Virus record (IMG/VR): IMGVR_UViG_3300019889_000009
Coordinates: 1 to 64,000 of that record
Strand: one strand, 5' to 3'
DNA length: 64,000 bases
Origin: a virus
This document shows positions 8,311 through 17,440 of the stretch, in pieces (the first letter of the stretch is position 1; every line of letters starts with the position of its first letter). The translations under genes were made by a program, and so were the position numbers. The notes beneath the pieces were generated by a model, which saw nothing but the letters and a program-made list of their open reading frames with translations, searched no databases and was not told where the DNA came from.

Positions 8311-10318
8311 AAATGACGAAGATCTAGTTTCGCAGATCAAGATCGAGGGTACTCAGCAATCGTCCGACGATCTGAACAAGATGGCAGACGACGGCGTCTC
8401 CGCGTTTGATCGGTTAGGTGACGCGGCTAGAAAGGCGGGGGCACTCATTGCCTCCGGCTCCAAGACGATTTCCAATGCACTCGGGTCAATTGAGCCACCC
8501 AGTGCATTGACGGCTGAGCGGTTGGGAGAAATCGCTCAAGGGATGGGTGAGTTAAAGATCGCTGCAACTTCTTCGATCTCAGCCGTTGCTGGGTTTGCCG
8601 CTGGCGTCGCGGCCATTGGAGCAGTCGTTGTTGGTGCGGTTGCAGGGGTTGCCAAGTTTGCGGCTTCGACGACTAGGGCGTATCGTGAACTGAACGACTC
8701 GACTAGTGATAACGTCCGCCTTACTCAAGCTCAGGGTAAGGCTTCGGTTCAGTCTGCGAACCAATCTAACCAATATGGAGAATCACTCCGCAAGCTTCGT
8801 GAACAATTGCGGCTTGGTAAGATCACATACTCTGAGTACGGTCTTGCCATTCGTTCATTGAATGAAGACTTTGCGCGCCAGGCCGCGTCAGTCCGTCGTG
8901 TTCAAGCTGCGCAAGAAGAAGCACAGAAGAAAAACGATTTGGCGCAACGGGCTGAGCAAGACCGCGTCGCACTTAAGAAGCTTGTCGACATGTACGGGGG
9001 GCCGTTGACCACCAGTCTGATCGCTCTAGGCACCACCTACGATCAGATCAAGAAGCAAGCTGTCGACGCCTTCTCACCAGCCCTTTCAAACTTGATCGAT
9101 AGCATTGGCGCGATCATTGACAGGAACCGCACTGCGATCACAAAATTCATTGATGACACTTCGACGGCGTTGGCGGACTTCATCAAGAACAATGGTCCGG
9201 CGATTGAGAAGTTTTTCAGTATCATCATGGACATCATCAAGGGTGTTGGCACGACTCTAACTCTGATCGTGATCCCGCGCCTGGTTCATCTGATGGAGAT
9301 ACTTGACGCGATTGCTGTCAAGATTAACCAGGTGTTCGGCACAGAGTTCACGGGGGGAACACTGCTAGCTGCAGCCGCCATTTTGAAATTGACTGGTGGG
9401 TTCTCGACATTAAAGACTTTGATCCAAGCGACCATTGTCGCGCTCAGTGCGCTTGCTACGATTTTTAGTGTCAGCATCGTGACGGTGGGCCTTGTGGTTG
9501 TCGCAATCGGTTTGCTATTCGCCGCGATCATGTTGATTGACTGGACTGCATTCGGAGAACGTGCAGTGTCAGCCGGCACTAGGATACTTACTTTCTTTCA
9601 AACCATGCCAGCGAAAGTCGGTGCCTTTTTCTCAGCTCTATGGGAGAGCGTGAAGACGATGACCTCTGAAGCGGTGCAATGGGTCATTACAAAATGGACT
9701 GAATTTGTCACATGGATCGCTGCGATACCCGATCGCGTGTCTCAGATCTTCACTGATTTGTGGAATAGAATTAAGCAAAGCGCGACTGAAGCGTTTGATA
9801 GTCTCAAGACCACAATAAAAGGTTGGGTCGATAGTGTGCTGGGGTGGCTCAAGCCGATCTTGGACATGATGGCCAAAATCAATGCGCAGAGTGAAAGCTC
9901 GCCGGGTAGTGAGTCGGTTGGCGCATTCGCGGGTGGTGGTGCCGTTCGTGGTCCCGGCACTGCGACCAGTGACTCGATCCCGGCATGGCTGTCGAACAAT
10001 GAGTGGGTCATGCGCGCGAAGGCTGTGCGCAAGTATGGATCTGGTTTTATGCGCGCAGTCAATGAGGGTCGGTTCAAGATGCCGAAATTCTCAATGGGCG
10101 GTCTCAATATGATCTCACCCACGTCTCGCATTCGATACGCCGAAGGTGGTCCGGTTGGAGGATCATCAATGCAGCCCTTGAACCTGTCCCTGTTCGGCGA
10201 GGAGTTCAAGGGTTTGATGATGCCTGAAGATGTCGCGGGCCGCATGACCAAGTTTGCAATCGCACGTCAGTCACGTTCAGCAGGCCGCAAGCCGGCATGG
10301 GTTGGAGGTAATCGCTAA
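8303..10318 (+). CDS. Tape measure protein
   Basis: 671 residues from the ATG at 8303, chosen over a GTG at 8276 because it sits in the classic overlap with the upstream stop. Long alpha-helical and coiled-coil stretches, an alanine-rich hydrophobic part near residues 80-130, a strong hydrophobic stretch near 385-425 and a Gly-rich C-terminus (GGGAVRGPGT) are all usual. By the rule of about 1.5 angstrom per residue the tail would be near 100 nm, which is short. It overlaps the next gene by one base. Confidence 0.8.
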   Translation: MAENDEDLVSQIKIEGTQQSSDDLNKMADDGVSAFDRLGDAARKAGALIASGSKTISNALGSIEPPSALTAERLGEIAQGMGELKIAATSSISAVAGFAAGVAAIGAVVVGAVAGVAKFAASTTRAYRELNDSTSDNVRLTQAQGKASVQSANQSNQYGESLRKLREQLRLGKITYSEYGLAIRSLNEDFARQAASVRRVQAAQEEAQKKNDLAQRAEQDRVALKKLVDMYGGPLTTSLIALGTTYDQIKKQAVDAFSPALSNLIDSIGAIIDRNRTAITKFIDDTSTALADFIKNNGPAIEKFFSIIMDIIKGVGTTLTLIVIPRLVHLMEILDAIAVKINQVFGTEFTGGTLLAAAAILKLTGGFSTLKTLIQATIVALSALATIFSVSIVTVGLVVVAIGLLFAAIMLIDWTAFGERAVSAGTRILTFFQTMPAKVGAFFSALWESVKTMTSEAVQWVITKWTEFVTWIAAIPDRVSQIFTDLWNRIKQSATEAFDSLKTTIKGWVDSVLGWLKPILDMMAKINAQSESSPGSESVGAFAGGGAVRGPGTATSDSIPAWLSNNEWVMRAKAVRKYGSGFMRAVNEGRFKMPKFSMGGLNMISPTSRIRYAEGGPVGGSSMQPLNLSLFGEEFKGLMMPEDVAGRMTKFAIARQSRSAGRKPAWVGGNR

Positions 10319-10758
10319 TGGTCACTCTCGCAGATCCCACCTTACTCCGATTGACGGGAGTCGGGGTACCGCCATATTCCGCGCGTGGTTTAACGCAAAC
10401 GCTTGCCCCAATACAGCAGGCGTCGCAAAACAAACGCACAGTCAATGGCGCACTCAAAGACATTTCGTTCCCCGGTTTTCGCAAATACAGAAGCGCGATA
10501 TCGGGGGGCGATCAGCAGCCACCGAACGTTGATGGCATCTGGCCGGGCCTGACAATCACCGTCGACTGCATCTCTGAATTGCAGTACACCACAATTGGAG
10601 GAGCGCCTGCACGAACGATCGTTCGTGCAGGCGCTCCTCCAATTGGTTTGTACACACTGTACCGCCCACGGTTGACCATGAAGATCCTTGGCTTCAATGT
10701 GTCGACTGACGAATACGGAGCTCAAGTAAGTTGGGCAATGGATCTCGAGGAAGTTTAA
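10318..10758 (+). CDS. Tail-tip protein
   Basis: 146 residues. The C-terminal half carries CISELQY, a YRPRLTM segment and a SWAMDLEE end, a pattern seen in small tail-tip proteins encoded just after the tape measure. The middle of the gene is a 54-bp perfect palindrome, so residues about 92-109 are read from an inverted repeat and spell a near-symmetric Gly-Ala-Pro-Arg segment. The reading frame is intact. The start overlaps the tape measure stop. Confidence 0.5.
   Translation: MVTLADPTLLRLTGVGVPPYSARGLTQTLAPIQQASQNKRTVNGALKDISFPGFRKYRSAISGGDQQPPNVDGIWPGLTITVDCISELQYTTIGGAPARTIVRAGAPPIGLYTLYRPRLTMKILGFNVSTDEYGAQVSWAMDLEEV
10592..10645. repeat. 54-bp perfect palindrome inside tail gene
   Basis: Each 27-base arm is the exact reverse complement of the other with no spacer, centred on CGATCG at 10616-10621. 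Three mismatched bases outside it, a further five pairs form between 10584-10588 and 10649-10653. As RNA or single-stranded DNA it would fold into an extremely stable hairpin in mid-gene. Confidence 0.95.
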
Positions 10759-12609
10759 ATGGCCAAGAATTTCTATTTTGCATGGGTAGAACCGGGCACT
10801 GCGTTCAATCCCGCGGTCCACAACGTCGAGGACGAGGACGTGTTCTCGCATGAATTCTCACATGAGGAGGGTGGCTTCGCGGCCTTGCAGATCGTGATAC
10901 GCAACCCGCGTATCGGACTGCTGAACCCGAGCCGCAAGCGTTGGGCATATTTTTCGTTCAACAAGGGCACTGACGAAGCGCCTGATATCGTGCCTCAGTT
11001 CTATGGTCGCTTGCTAGGAGTCCCTGACAATATCTTCGACACTTTGGTCACCCTGCAATTCGTCGCAAGGCCGTCAAACTTTGTTGCGCAGAAGACCGCA
11101 CTGGCGACGACGCTCAAAGTGTTGCCGTATTACGATCCAATCTTCGTGTCGCCTGATGCGTGGACGGACCCAGACGCGGTGCTCGAGGGCCGCACTCAAT
11201 TGTGGCATATCGATCCCGTTAGCCACGTTGTCAGTGTGTCGGACATCCTTGTGCCAGAGGATGGCACTGTCGAGTTTGAAGCTACTGACGTCTTCTACGA
11301 CTCGGTGGCAATTTCTTTGCAGTCAGTTCCCTTGCGAGCGGTATCGGTGGTCGCGACAATCCCGTGGACGCAGTCTGCTCAAGGCAGTGTGGATTTCAAA
11401 CAACCGATACTCGGCATATTTGGTGGCCGGTCTTCTATTGGTTCGTTCTCCATGGAAGGCTTGGTATCATCATGGCCGCAGCCGGGTACTCAGATCGGAA
11501 ACGGTTGGGTCGTCACAGCGGGAGAACTTGTCGACATTTCGTTCTTGTCGAAGCCGGAGTATGTGATCCCAGACGTATTCGCGCAGACCAACTCGTCATT
11601 GCCACATCTTGCAGAAGGTTCGATCGTATTCCCCATTAAAGTCAGCGGTAAAATTTGGGGAGGCGTCGATGGCGCAGGTTACGACTTCAACTATGAACTT
11701 GTTGGTGTGGCCAAGGGATGGGGTTCACCGACGCTGACTGCGCAATACACTGCGCAACGTGATTTTGCAGAGGTGGTCAATTTTACTTTGTTCAGCGATC
11801 AGCAAGCAATCTTGACGTTGCCTGAAGATGATGAAGCGATGCTTGTGTCACTGACTGCTAACAGTGTGTCTGACATGACCGTTGACGGCTCAGTTCCGAT
11901 TGGAGACGTTCGCTCGCGGACATACGTCAACAGCGCTCGAGGCCGACAATCAGTTGAGCATTTGATCATGATCGCGCGTGCGCATTTGGTCAGCCGATCG
12001 CGCGCGGTGCAGGTCAGTTTCAAAACCGATTATGTCACTGGCTTGCAGATTACATTGAGAAAGGCAGCACTGATCCACGATGACAGGATCCCAGGTGGGG
12101 TAGCGACTGGCAAGGTGATGTCTTACAAGTTCTCGTTAGACGGTGACTCGGGAGAAGCGATCGCGGAAATCACGATTGGGTGTGCTGTAGGTTACGGGGG
12201 TTCATATACGGAAATCCCTGGCAACCCGACTTACGTGGATGAACCTTACGTGGATAAGGAGTATCAAGAGTATGAAAGCGAGGTAGTGCTGTCGACCACG
12301 TCCGACGTGTTGTACTCGATGCCACCATACCAAGCTTTCGATGACGGGCTGGATTTCAAACGTGGTTTGACCACCACCGCAATTACACATCTGTCAGTCG
12401 CAAATCCAGCCGCTGTGCAGGCTGCCGCGATTGAGGCAGTGAGTGGTGCTGATCAATCCGTGTTGAGTACTGTACTGCAAGCGATCCCGACACGGATCAC
12501 GATGCAGTTGGTGCCCATGGAAGGGGGTCCCTTTGTTGCGTCAGTCCCGATATCAGTCAGTGATTTAATCGTTCCGAAGCAAATCGACTTGGAGGCTGCC
12601 AGTGTCTAA
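10759..12609 (+). CDS. Tail-tip / baseplate hub protein
   Basis: 616 residues, beta-rich, with early text (FYFAWVEPGTAF, FSHEEGGFAALQI, then KRWAYFSF) typical of the large tail-tip protein following the tape measure in this class of phage. Residues about 250-450 resemble a hub-like beta region. It probably forms the ring at the distal end of the tail. It overlaps the next gene by eight bases. Confidence 0.6.
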   Translation: MAKNFYFAWVEPGTAFNPAVHNVEDEDVFSHEFSHEEGGFAALQIVIRNPRIGLLNPSRKRWAYFSFNKGTDEAPDIVPQFYGRLLGVPDNIFDTLVTLQFVARPSNFVAQKTALATTLKVLPYYDPIFVSPDAWTDPDAVLEGRTQLWHIDPVSHVVSVSDILVPEDGTVEFEATDVFYDSVAISLQSVPLRAVSVVATIPWTQSAQGSVDFKQPILGIFGGRSSIGSFSMEGLVSSWPQPGTQIGNGWVVTAGELVDISFLSKPEYVIPDVFAQTNSSLPHLAEGSIVFPIKVSGKIWGGVDGAGYDFNYELVGVAKGWGSPTLTAQYTAQRDFAEVVNFTLFSDQQAILTLPEDDEAMLVSLTANSVSDMTVDGSVPIGDVRSRTYVNSARGRQSVEHLIMIARAHLVSRSRAVQVSFKTDYVTGLQITLRKAALIHDDRIPGGVATGKVMSYKFSLDGDSGEAIAEITIGCAVGYGGSYTEIPGNPTYVDEPYVDKEYQEYESEVVLSTTSDVLYSMPPYQAFDDGLDFKRGLTTTAITHLSVANPAAVQAAAIEAVSGADQSVLSTVLQAIPTRITMQLVPMEGGPFVASVPISVSDLIVPKQIDLEAASV

Positions 12610-12985
12610 CCAACTTGAACAAATTGTCCGCCCATCGCAATCTGCCCTGATCAGGCCCGCGGTTGCGATACAGATTTACGCGACGCCAAAGATCCCAGAC
12701 AACACACCCGTTGAGTGGGGTTCGTCGGGTAACTCCATCTTCGAGCTGCACGCTCACGCCGAGGACTCACTGGACAGGAATTGGCCGGAGGAGAAGCGGA
12801 AGTATGACGTTGTTCGCGTCTACAATGAGGATGATCGTTCGCAATATATCGATACCGAGGTCATGACTGAATATCAGGGTCGCAACAAGATCTCGCAAAA
12901 TCGCATAGTCATGCAATTTGCGTTGAACTCCAACACCAAGAACACAGAAGTGATCGAGCGCAATCTCGTTCGAGAGACCAAGTAA
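12602..12985 (+). CDS. Unknown tail-tip protein
   Basis: 127 residues from a GTG at 12602 within the end of the hub gene, preceded by a GGAGG (12591-12595). It is charged, without membrane segments; a WPEEKRKYDVVRVYNEDD stretch lies mid-protein. No family is recognised. Position and coupling point to a virion tail component. Confidence 0.5.
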   Translation: MSNQLEQIVRPSQSALIRPAVAIQIYATPKIPDNTPVEWGSSGNSIFELHAHAEDSLDRNWPEEKRKYDVVRVYNEDDRSQYIDTEVMTEYQGRNKISQNRIVMQFALNSNTKNTEVIERNLVRETK

Positions 12986-12997
12986 AGGACAGCACCC

Positions 12998-13795
12998 ATG
13001 GACGGCATCATATATAAAACTACCGACGTCTTGAAGTGGGGCGTTGGTGGTGGGTCTGGTACAGGGGGGAACCTGAGTCCGACCGAACTCGATCTGAATT
13101 TTTGGGAATTGTATTTCAGGTTAAAGGCCCTCGAAGACAATCCCCCGGAGTCAATCAATATATCGGGCATGACCGTCGTCGGCACTCAATGGCAAGTCAA
13201 CATGTCCGACGGGTCACACTTTGGCCCGTTCACGTTACCGCTCGCGACGTTCCAGTTCCGTGGCGACTGGGTCAATGAGATGCATTACTACGAACTGGAT
13301 ATCGTAGTAGCGCCAGACTTTGGATTGTTCTTGGTGCGGATCGAGCACGATACACCTCCCTTGCCTGCTGTATTTGACCCCCTTGCCGACGACGGCAGCG
13401 GCAACCTCCTTTACTTGAAGTTGTTCGGCGAGGGTCCTCGCATCTATGACTTTGGTTTCTTCTTTCCGGGTCAGCCGGGAGCTGGGATCGGTACGGGGGA
13501 CTATATGGCCGCGCATGCGTTTGCGCGCGACGTTGTGCTGCCCATAAATCTTACGGGTTCAATTGCGCGCCTGCGACTGGCACCATTGGCAGATTTGTCA
13601 TTCGACGCGCAAAAGAACGGAGTCGATATCGGCACTATTGATTTTGCAGCGGGAGAGACTGAGGGCACGTTTACTTTTGTAGATGCTACTGCATTTGTAT
13701 CGGGAGATGCATTTGGCGTGCTACCTCCAGCCGCACTTGACGATGATGCACGTTCATTGACTCTAACATTCGTCGGTACTAGAGGCACCCTGTAA
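12998..13795 (+). CDS. Tail fibre or tip structural protein
   Basis: 265 residues. After a short Gly-rich N-terminus (VGGGSGTGGNLS) comes a segment like phage fibre proteins: FRGDWVNEMHYYELDIVV, the motif in which a fibre introduces a carbohydrate-binding-like fold. The C-terminal 80 residues are Asp/Ala-rich beta strands. It starts with AAAGGA upstream. Probably part of the adhesion apparatus together with the next gene. Confidence 0.5.
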   Translation: MDGIIYKTTDVLKWGVGGGSGTGGNLSPTELDLNFWELYFRLKALEDNPPESINISGMTVVGTQWQVNMSDGSHFGPFTLPLATFQFRGDWVNEMHYYELDIVVAPDFGLFLVRIEHDTPPLPAVFDPLADDGSGNLLYLKLFGEGPRIYDFGFFFPGQPGAGIGTGDYMAAHAFARDVVLPINLTGSIARLRLAPLADLSFDAQKNGVDIGTIDFAAGETEGTFTFVDATAFVSGDAFGVLPPAALDDDARSLTLTFVGTRGTL

Positions 13796-13796
13796 C

Positions 13797-15068
13797 ATGA
13801 CCGTCGTATCAAGCTACGATCATATCTTTAGCCGAGGTGTCCGCTCGGGAACAAACGGCAATGGCTTCCTGGTGTCTGTCACGCGGTCTGCGGCTCTGGC
13901 GGCCATCGAATTTGCGCCGTGGACCGAAGCCTTTGATGCCTTTGGCTCTGGACCGTTTTACGACAGCGGCGCGACGCTGACCGGTGTTGATCATTTCACG
14001 TTCCGCTTTTCTAGTGCGGTTGCCATCACGGGTATACGGTTCTGGGGAGAGGGCGGGGATATCACCGACTTAGGGATGTGGCAACTCAAGGGTTCGAATG
14101 ACGGGTCTAGCTTCACCAACATAGCGTCGCCGTTCCATTGGAACCAAGTTAACAACGGCATCGGGTCGTTGGATGGTTGCGTATTCGAATTTTCTAACAC
14201 CGTCGCGTATCTTTATTACCGGCTGTCTTACGTCAGCGGCACCTTTGGCGGCGGACGTCTCTGCACCAAGGTGGACTTAAGAATAGCGCATAGCGATCGC
14301 GGGGGCGGGGATCGCTCCTCGACGGTGGTTATATCACGAAGCGGTCTAGCGCCGTCCCCGCAGCCGCTCAGTGACTTGATCGATGGCAAGTACTTCGCTG
14401 GTCTTCCTGTTCCCGGTACCGATCAAGTTTCCCTCCTTGCTCCGGCAAATGGAAACTACCTAGAGTTTGACTTCGGCATTCCCGTGTCGATCAGGCGATG
14501 GAGGCTCAATAACGACGGGCAGCTTAATCAGAACTACGGAACCTGGAGGTGGCAGGGTTCAGCTAGTGGTTCATCGTTTGCTAATTCGGGAGTAACGTTT
14601 ACCTTGAACAACACAACCAACACCAAGTGGGATTGGTTGCTCACGACACAGGTTCCTGTCTCCACGGACTTCTTTCGCTATTGGCGTCTGACTAGTAGCG
14701 GTGACGCGTCGAACCTGGATGGGCTTTACGAGATCGTGTTTGATCTTGTGGAGGGAGCGGTTGAAGAAAATCCAGTCGCTTGGTTTGAAGACGACACTGA
14801 GTTTCTTGCGGCCATCACCTCGGAGTATCCTGAGGAGAATCCGGTCGCTGACTTTATAGACGATAGCATTTTTGATGCCATCATCACGTCAGTCGCTGTT
14901 GAAACTTTAGTCGCAGAGTTTGTAGACGACACTCAATTCCTTGCTGCGATTGAAGTGGAGGAGGTACATCTTGTTGCGGAGTTTGTTGATGATGCGACTT
15001 TCATTGCGATACCCGAAAATCAAAGAAGTCCCATAGTGCAAACTATAATCATTGTCACTGGAATGTAA
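13797..15068 (+). CDS. Tail fibre with two discoidin-like domains
   Basis: 423 residues. Two similar beta-sandwich units (about 40-160 and 185-320) carry the F5/8 type C / discoidin-like pattern: WQLKGSNDGSSFTNI in the first and WRWQGSASGSSFANS in the second, each followed by YRL or YWRL. Such domains bind glycans, suggesting receptor binding. Residues about 325-410 hold four degenerate repeats of roughly 25 residues, each with a VA(E/D/W)F(E/V/I)DD core. The stop is followed by the endolysin start. Confidence 0.55.
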   Translation: MTVVSSYDHIFSRGVRSGTNGNGFLVSVTRSAALAAIEFAPWTEAFDAFGSGPFYDSGATLTGVDHFTFRFSSAVAITGIRFWGEGGDITDLGMWQLKGSNDGSSFTNIASPFHWNQVNNGIGSLDGCVFEFSNTVAYLYYRLSYVSGTFGGGRLCTKVDLRIAHSDRGGGDRSSTVVISRSGLAPSPQPLSDLIDGKYFAGLPVPGTDQVSLLAPANGNYLEFDFGIPVSIRRWRLNNDGQLNQNYGTWRWQGSASGSSFANSGVTFTLNNTTNTKWDWLLTTQVPVSTDFFRYWRLTSSGDASNLDGLYEIVFDLVEGAVEENPVAWFEDDTEFLAAITSEYPEENPVADFIDDSIFDAIITSVAVETLVAEFVDDTQFLAAIEVEEVHLVAEFVDDATFIAIPENQRSPIVQTIIIVTGM

Positions 15069-15080
15069 GGAGATACCACT

Positions 15081-16091
15081 GTGAAAGAAAATTACCAAAA
15101 AGCGATGGCCATCGAACTCAAGTTTGAGGGTGGCAAGGACGATGATCCGATTGATCCCGGGGGTCGAACAAATCAGGGAGTCACGCAACGCGTCTATACA
15201 GCGTGGCGATTGAAGAACGGAAAGCTTGCGCGCGACGTGTTCGTGATGGAGGCCGGCGAGCGTGACGCGATCTATTATCAAAACTACGGTCTCAAGGTTC
15301 GGTTTGATGAATTGCCCCCGGGTGTCGATCTGGTGCTGTTGGACGGAGCCATCAACTCGGGCCCTTCGCAATCGATCAAATGGGCGCAGCGTGCATTGAA
15401 CCTAAATGCCGACGGTGTGCTGGGTGACGTCACGATGCAGCGCATTCAAGATCATCCGGACCACGATAAGCTGATCGAGGGCATCTGCTTTCGTCGCATG
15501 GCGTTCTTGCGTGGTCTCAAAACGTTCTATCATTTCGGAGGTGGCTGGACCTCGCGCGTCAGTCAATTGAAGAAGAGTGGTCAAGCGTGGGCCATGGGTA
15601 CGGTCGGCCCGCCCGTCATATTCGCGCCGAACGGCAACAAGAAGGCGACCATCGTCGACGCAAAGGCACTCCCTTCGACAGCACCCGCGGATGCGACGGC
15701 TGCTGGTGGTGGTGTCAGCACTGCGTTGACAACGGCCCAGTCCGTCTTCGAGCCATTGCAGGGACGATCGAATACGATCGACAATATCCTGCTGGGCCTT
15801 ATGGTCGGAGGTCTGTTGTTGACGGCCTTCGGTTTCGCATACGGCTATTGGGTCCGTCAGAAGAGGAACGAGCTCAATGATGTCCTCGATCTCGAGCCGC
15901 AGAAGATGGGTTACGCGGATAACGACAATATCCCCAATGAAGTGTTGGCACAGTATGTCGATCCGAACTTACATGGTTCAGAGACCGGCAACATTGCGCC
16001 GGGTAACGTCACGACGTCGGGGCGTACAGCGGGAGACGCCGAAGAACGTGTCAACCCTCCTGCTCCTGTACCTGAGAGCAAAGTAGCTTAA
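15081..16091 (+). CDS. Endolysin, GH108-type, membrane-anchored
   Basis: 336 residues from a GTG after GGAG. Residues 1-90 match glycosyl hydrolase family 108 lysins: FEGGKDDDPIDPGGRTNQG, with Glu16 the probable catalytic acid. Residues 90-150 match the paired peptidoglycan-binding region (DGAINSGP, WAQRALN, DGVLGD). Unusual is a C-terminal extension: an Ala/Thr linker, one membrane segment at about 236-258, and a 75-residue Pro/Asn-rich tail. The anchor may hold the enzyme at the inner membrane until lysis. It cleaves the peptidoglycan sugar backbone. Confidence 0.8.
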   Translation: MKENYQKAMAIELKFEGGKDDDPIDPGGRTNQGVTQRVYTAWRLKNGKLARDVFVMEAGERDAIYYQNYGLKVRFDELPPGVDLVLLDGAINSGPSQSIKWAQRALNLNADGVLGDVTMQRIQDHPDHDKLIEGICFRRMAFLRGLKTFYHFGGGWTSRVSQLKKSGQAWAMGTVGPPVIFAPNGNKKATIVDAKALPSTAPADATAAGGGVSTALTTAQSVFEPLQGRSNTIDNILLGLMVGGLLLTAFGFAYGYWVRQKRNELNDVLDLEPQKMGYADNDNIPNEVLAQYVDPNLHGSETGNIAPGNVTTSGRTAGDAEERVNPPAPVPESKVA

Positions 16092-16098
16092 CACGACC

Positions 16099-16124
16099 GG
16101 GGTCGCGCGTCCGCGCGCGGCCCC
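16099..16124 (+). terminator. Stable hairpin after endolysin
   Basis: GGGGTCGCGCG pairs with CGCGCGGCCCC over eleven pairs, closed by a TCCG loop. There is no T-run after it, so it may be an mRNA stabiliser or weak terminator. Confidence 0.45.
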
Positions 16125-16141
16125 ATCATCGGAGAAGCGTC

Positions 16142-16477
16142 ATGCATTATTTTGATTTGCTTTTGGGTTGGGTACCGTTATGGGGTTGGATCGTGATGTG
16201 CGTTGTTTTCGCGGCCCCGCTGTTTTATTTCTTCGGTCCGATCATTATCGCATTTTGGAACATGCTGCCGCGAACTGTGCAAGTCGTGCTTGGAGGCATC
16301 GGAGCAGTACTCCTCGCGTTCGCAGCCGGCCGATACAAGGGGGCGTCGACGGAACGCGACGAGCAGCGCAGGCGTGAAGCGGGCGCCATCAAAAACAGAG
16401 AAGAGGTAGATCGAGATGTTGGAAGCCTTTCTGAGAAGGACACTCGTGATCGTCTCAATCGTTGGAATAGGGATTAG
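16142..16477 (+). CDS. Inner-membrane spanin-like protein
   Basis: 111 residues. Hydrophobic segments at about 9-39 and 45-63 are followed by a charged helical tail (STERDEQRRREAG, then EEVDRDVGSLSEKD) like the periplasmic coiled coil of Rz-type i-spanins. The outer-membrane partner starts inside this gene in another frame, the classical Rz/Rz1 layout. Two membrane segments are more than the single one of most i-spanins, so a combined holin function is possible. Confidence 0.55.
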   Translation: MHYFDLLLGWVPLWGWIVMCVVFAAPLFYFFGPIIIAFWNMLPRTVQVVLGGIGAVLLAFAAGRYKGASTERDEQRRREAGAIKNREEVDRDVGSLSEKDTRDRLNRWNRD

Positions 16478-16628
16478 CTTTATATCCTTAGGCGGTTGTG
16501 GGTTCGGGTGCGCAGGCTGGCATGAGTTCGAACCCTCTAGCAGAGACGTGCTGACCGATGGTACTGCAAAGCAAATGCTGGCTCATAATGAGTTCGGTGC
16601 AAAACAGGGCTGCTGGAAAGCCCGCTAG
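16416..16628 (+). CDS. Outer-membrane spanin lipoprotein
   Basis: 70 residues starting inside the i-spanin gene, in a different frame and overlapping it by 62 bases. A basic start and hydrophobic stretch lead to a lipobox, SLGGC, with lipidated Cys28; the mature chain would be about 43 residues. The mature part (SSRDVLTDGTA, then ending GCWKAR) resembles o-spanins of related phages. It would join the i-spanin to fuse inner and outer membranes. Confidence 0.65.
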   Translation: MLEAFLRRTLVIVSIVGIGISFISLGGCGFGCAGWHEFEPSSRDVLTDGTAKQMLAHNEFGAKQGCWKAR

Positions 16629-16637
16629 GGAGAAGGA

Positions 16638-17177
16638 ATGGCATCGGAGTTTGTCGAGGGTCAGATAAAGAGTATGGGTGTGGCGGGGGCCATCATCTCA
16701 GTGTTAATGGGAGTGATCGTTATATTGTCGGGTGCGATCCTGGTCATGTACCGACACGCAAATAAAGTTTATGGGTATCGGCTTGCTGAACGCGACACAC
16801 TCAAAGACGCGTTGAACGATAGCAAGAACGCATTGAAGGAGATGCTAGACGCGACCAAGGACCGCAATGAGATTACCGAAGAACTGGCGGAGTTGATCGC
16901 CAAGCAGTCAATCGCGTTCACGTCGTTAGAGCAGACCGTGAACCATCATTACGCGATGCTGAAAGACAACCATGAGCGAATGCATATGGTGATGTCTGCG
17001 ATCACGGAATCCATCAGGACACTGAGCTCGCACGTCGGCGACGTGCGCAATACGGTTCAGCACATGGGCACCGATATTAAAACCAGTCTTGGTAATGCCA
17101 TGGGTGTATTTTTGAATGATATTAGGTCGGCGATCGATTATGCGTTGGACGTGGTCAAGAGGAGAGGTAGTAGATGA
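16638..17177 (+). CDS. Membrane protein with long coiled coil
   Basis: 179 residues. One hydrophobic segment at about 15-40 is followed by some 130 residues of helical heptad-like sequence with many Lys, Asp and Glu. It lies in the lysis cluster and ends in ATGA overlap with the next gene. It may be a holin partner, a lysis regulator or a superinfection-exclusion factor. No family is recognised. Confidence 0.5.
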   Translation: MASEFVEGQIKSMGVAGAIISVLMGVIVILSGAILVMYRHANKVYGYRLAERDTLKDALNDSKNALKEMLDATKDRNEITEELAELIAKQSIAFTSLEQTVNHHYAMLKDNHERMHMVMSAITESIRTLSSHVGDVRNTVQHMGTDIKTSLGNAMGVFLNDIRSAIDYALDVVKRRGSR

Positions 17178-17440
17178 GTTGGTTCTCGAAGTTTCTGCGG
17201 TCCATCGGTGTGCTGTCAGACTTCACGCACGACGACATCTTGAACGCGGAGGCAGAGGACGCTCTCTTGGAGCACAGTAAGGTGGTTCGCGAAATGGAGA
17301 CTACTACGCGTGTGCGCAAGACCGTCAATGATAAATTGCGCAGAGTACTAGCGGAGGCTCGGGAACGGAGTTCGAGCTTTGGCGATTTTGAGCAGAACAT
17401 TCGCAGGGAGACTCGCCGTCATGTACGACGTCCTAACTAG
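17174..17440 (+). CDS. Unknown small charged protein
   Basis: 88 residues, coupled to the gene before by ATGA overlap. The N-terminus is short and amphipathic (WFSKFLRSIG), the remainder helical with acidic then very basic parts. It overlaps the next membrane protein by 20 bases. Probably part of the same lysis-region transcription unit. Confidence 0.5.
   Translation: MSWFSKFLRSIGVLSDFTHDDILNAEAEDALLEHSKVVREMETTTRVRKTVNDKLRRVLAEARERSSSFGDFEQNIRRETRRHVRRPN

Noticed and set aside
10512-10697. Minus-strand reading frame across the palindrome, giving the same peptide as the plus strand.
   Set aside because: It arises solely because the region is palindromic; no start site or neighbour supports it.
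16225-16458. Minus-strand frame opposite the spanin gene.
   Set aside because: Shadow of the two overlapping plus-strand spanin genes.
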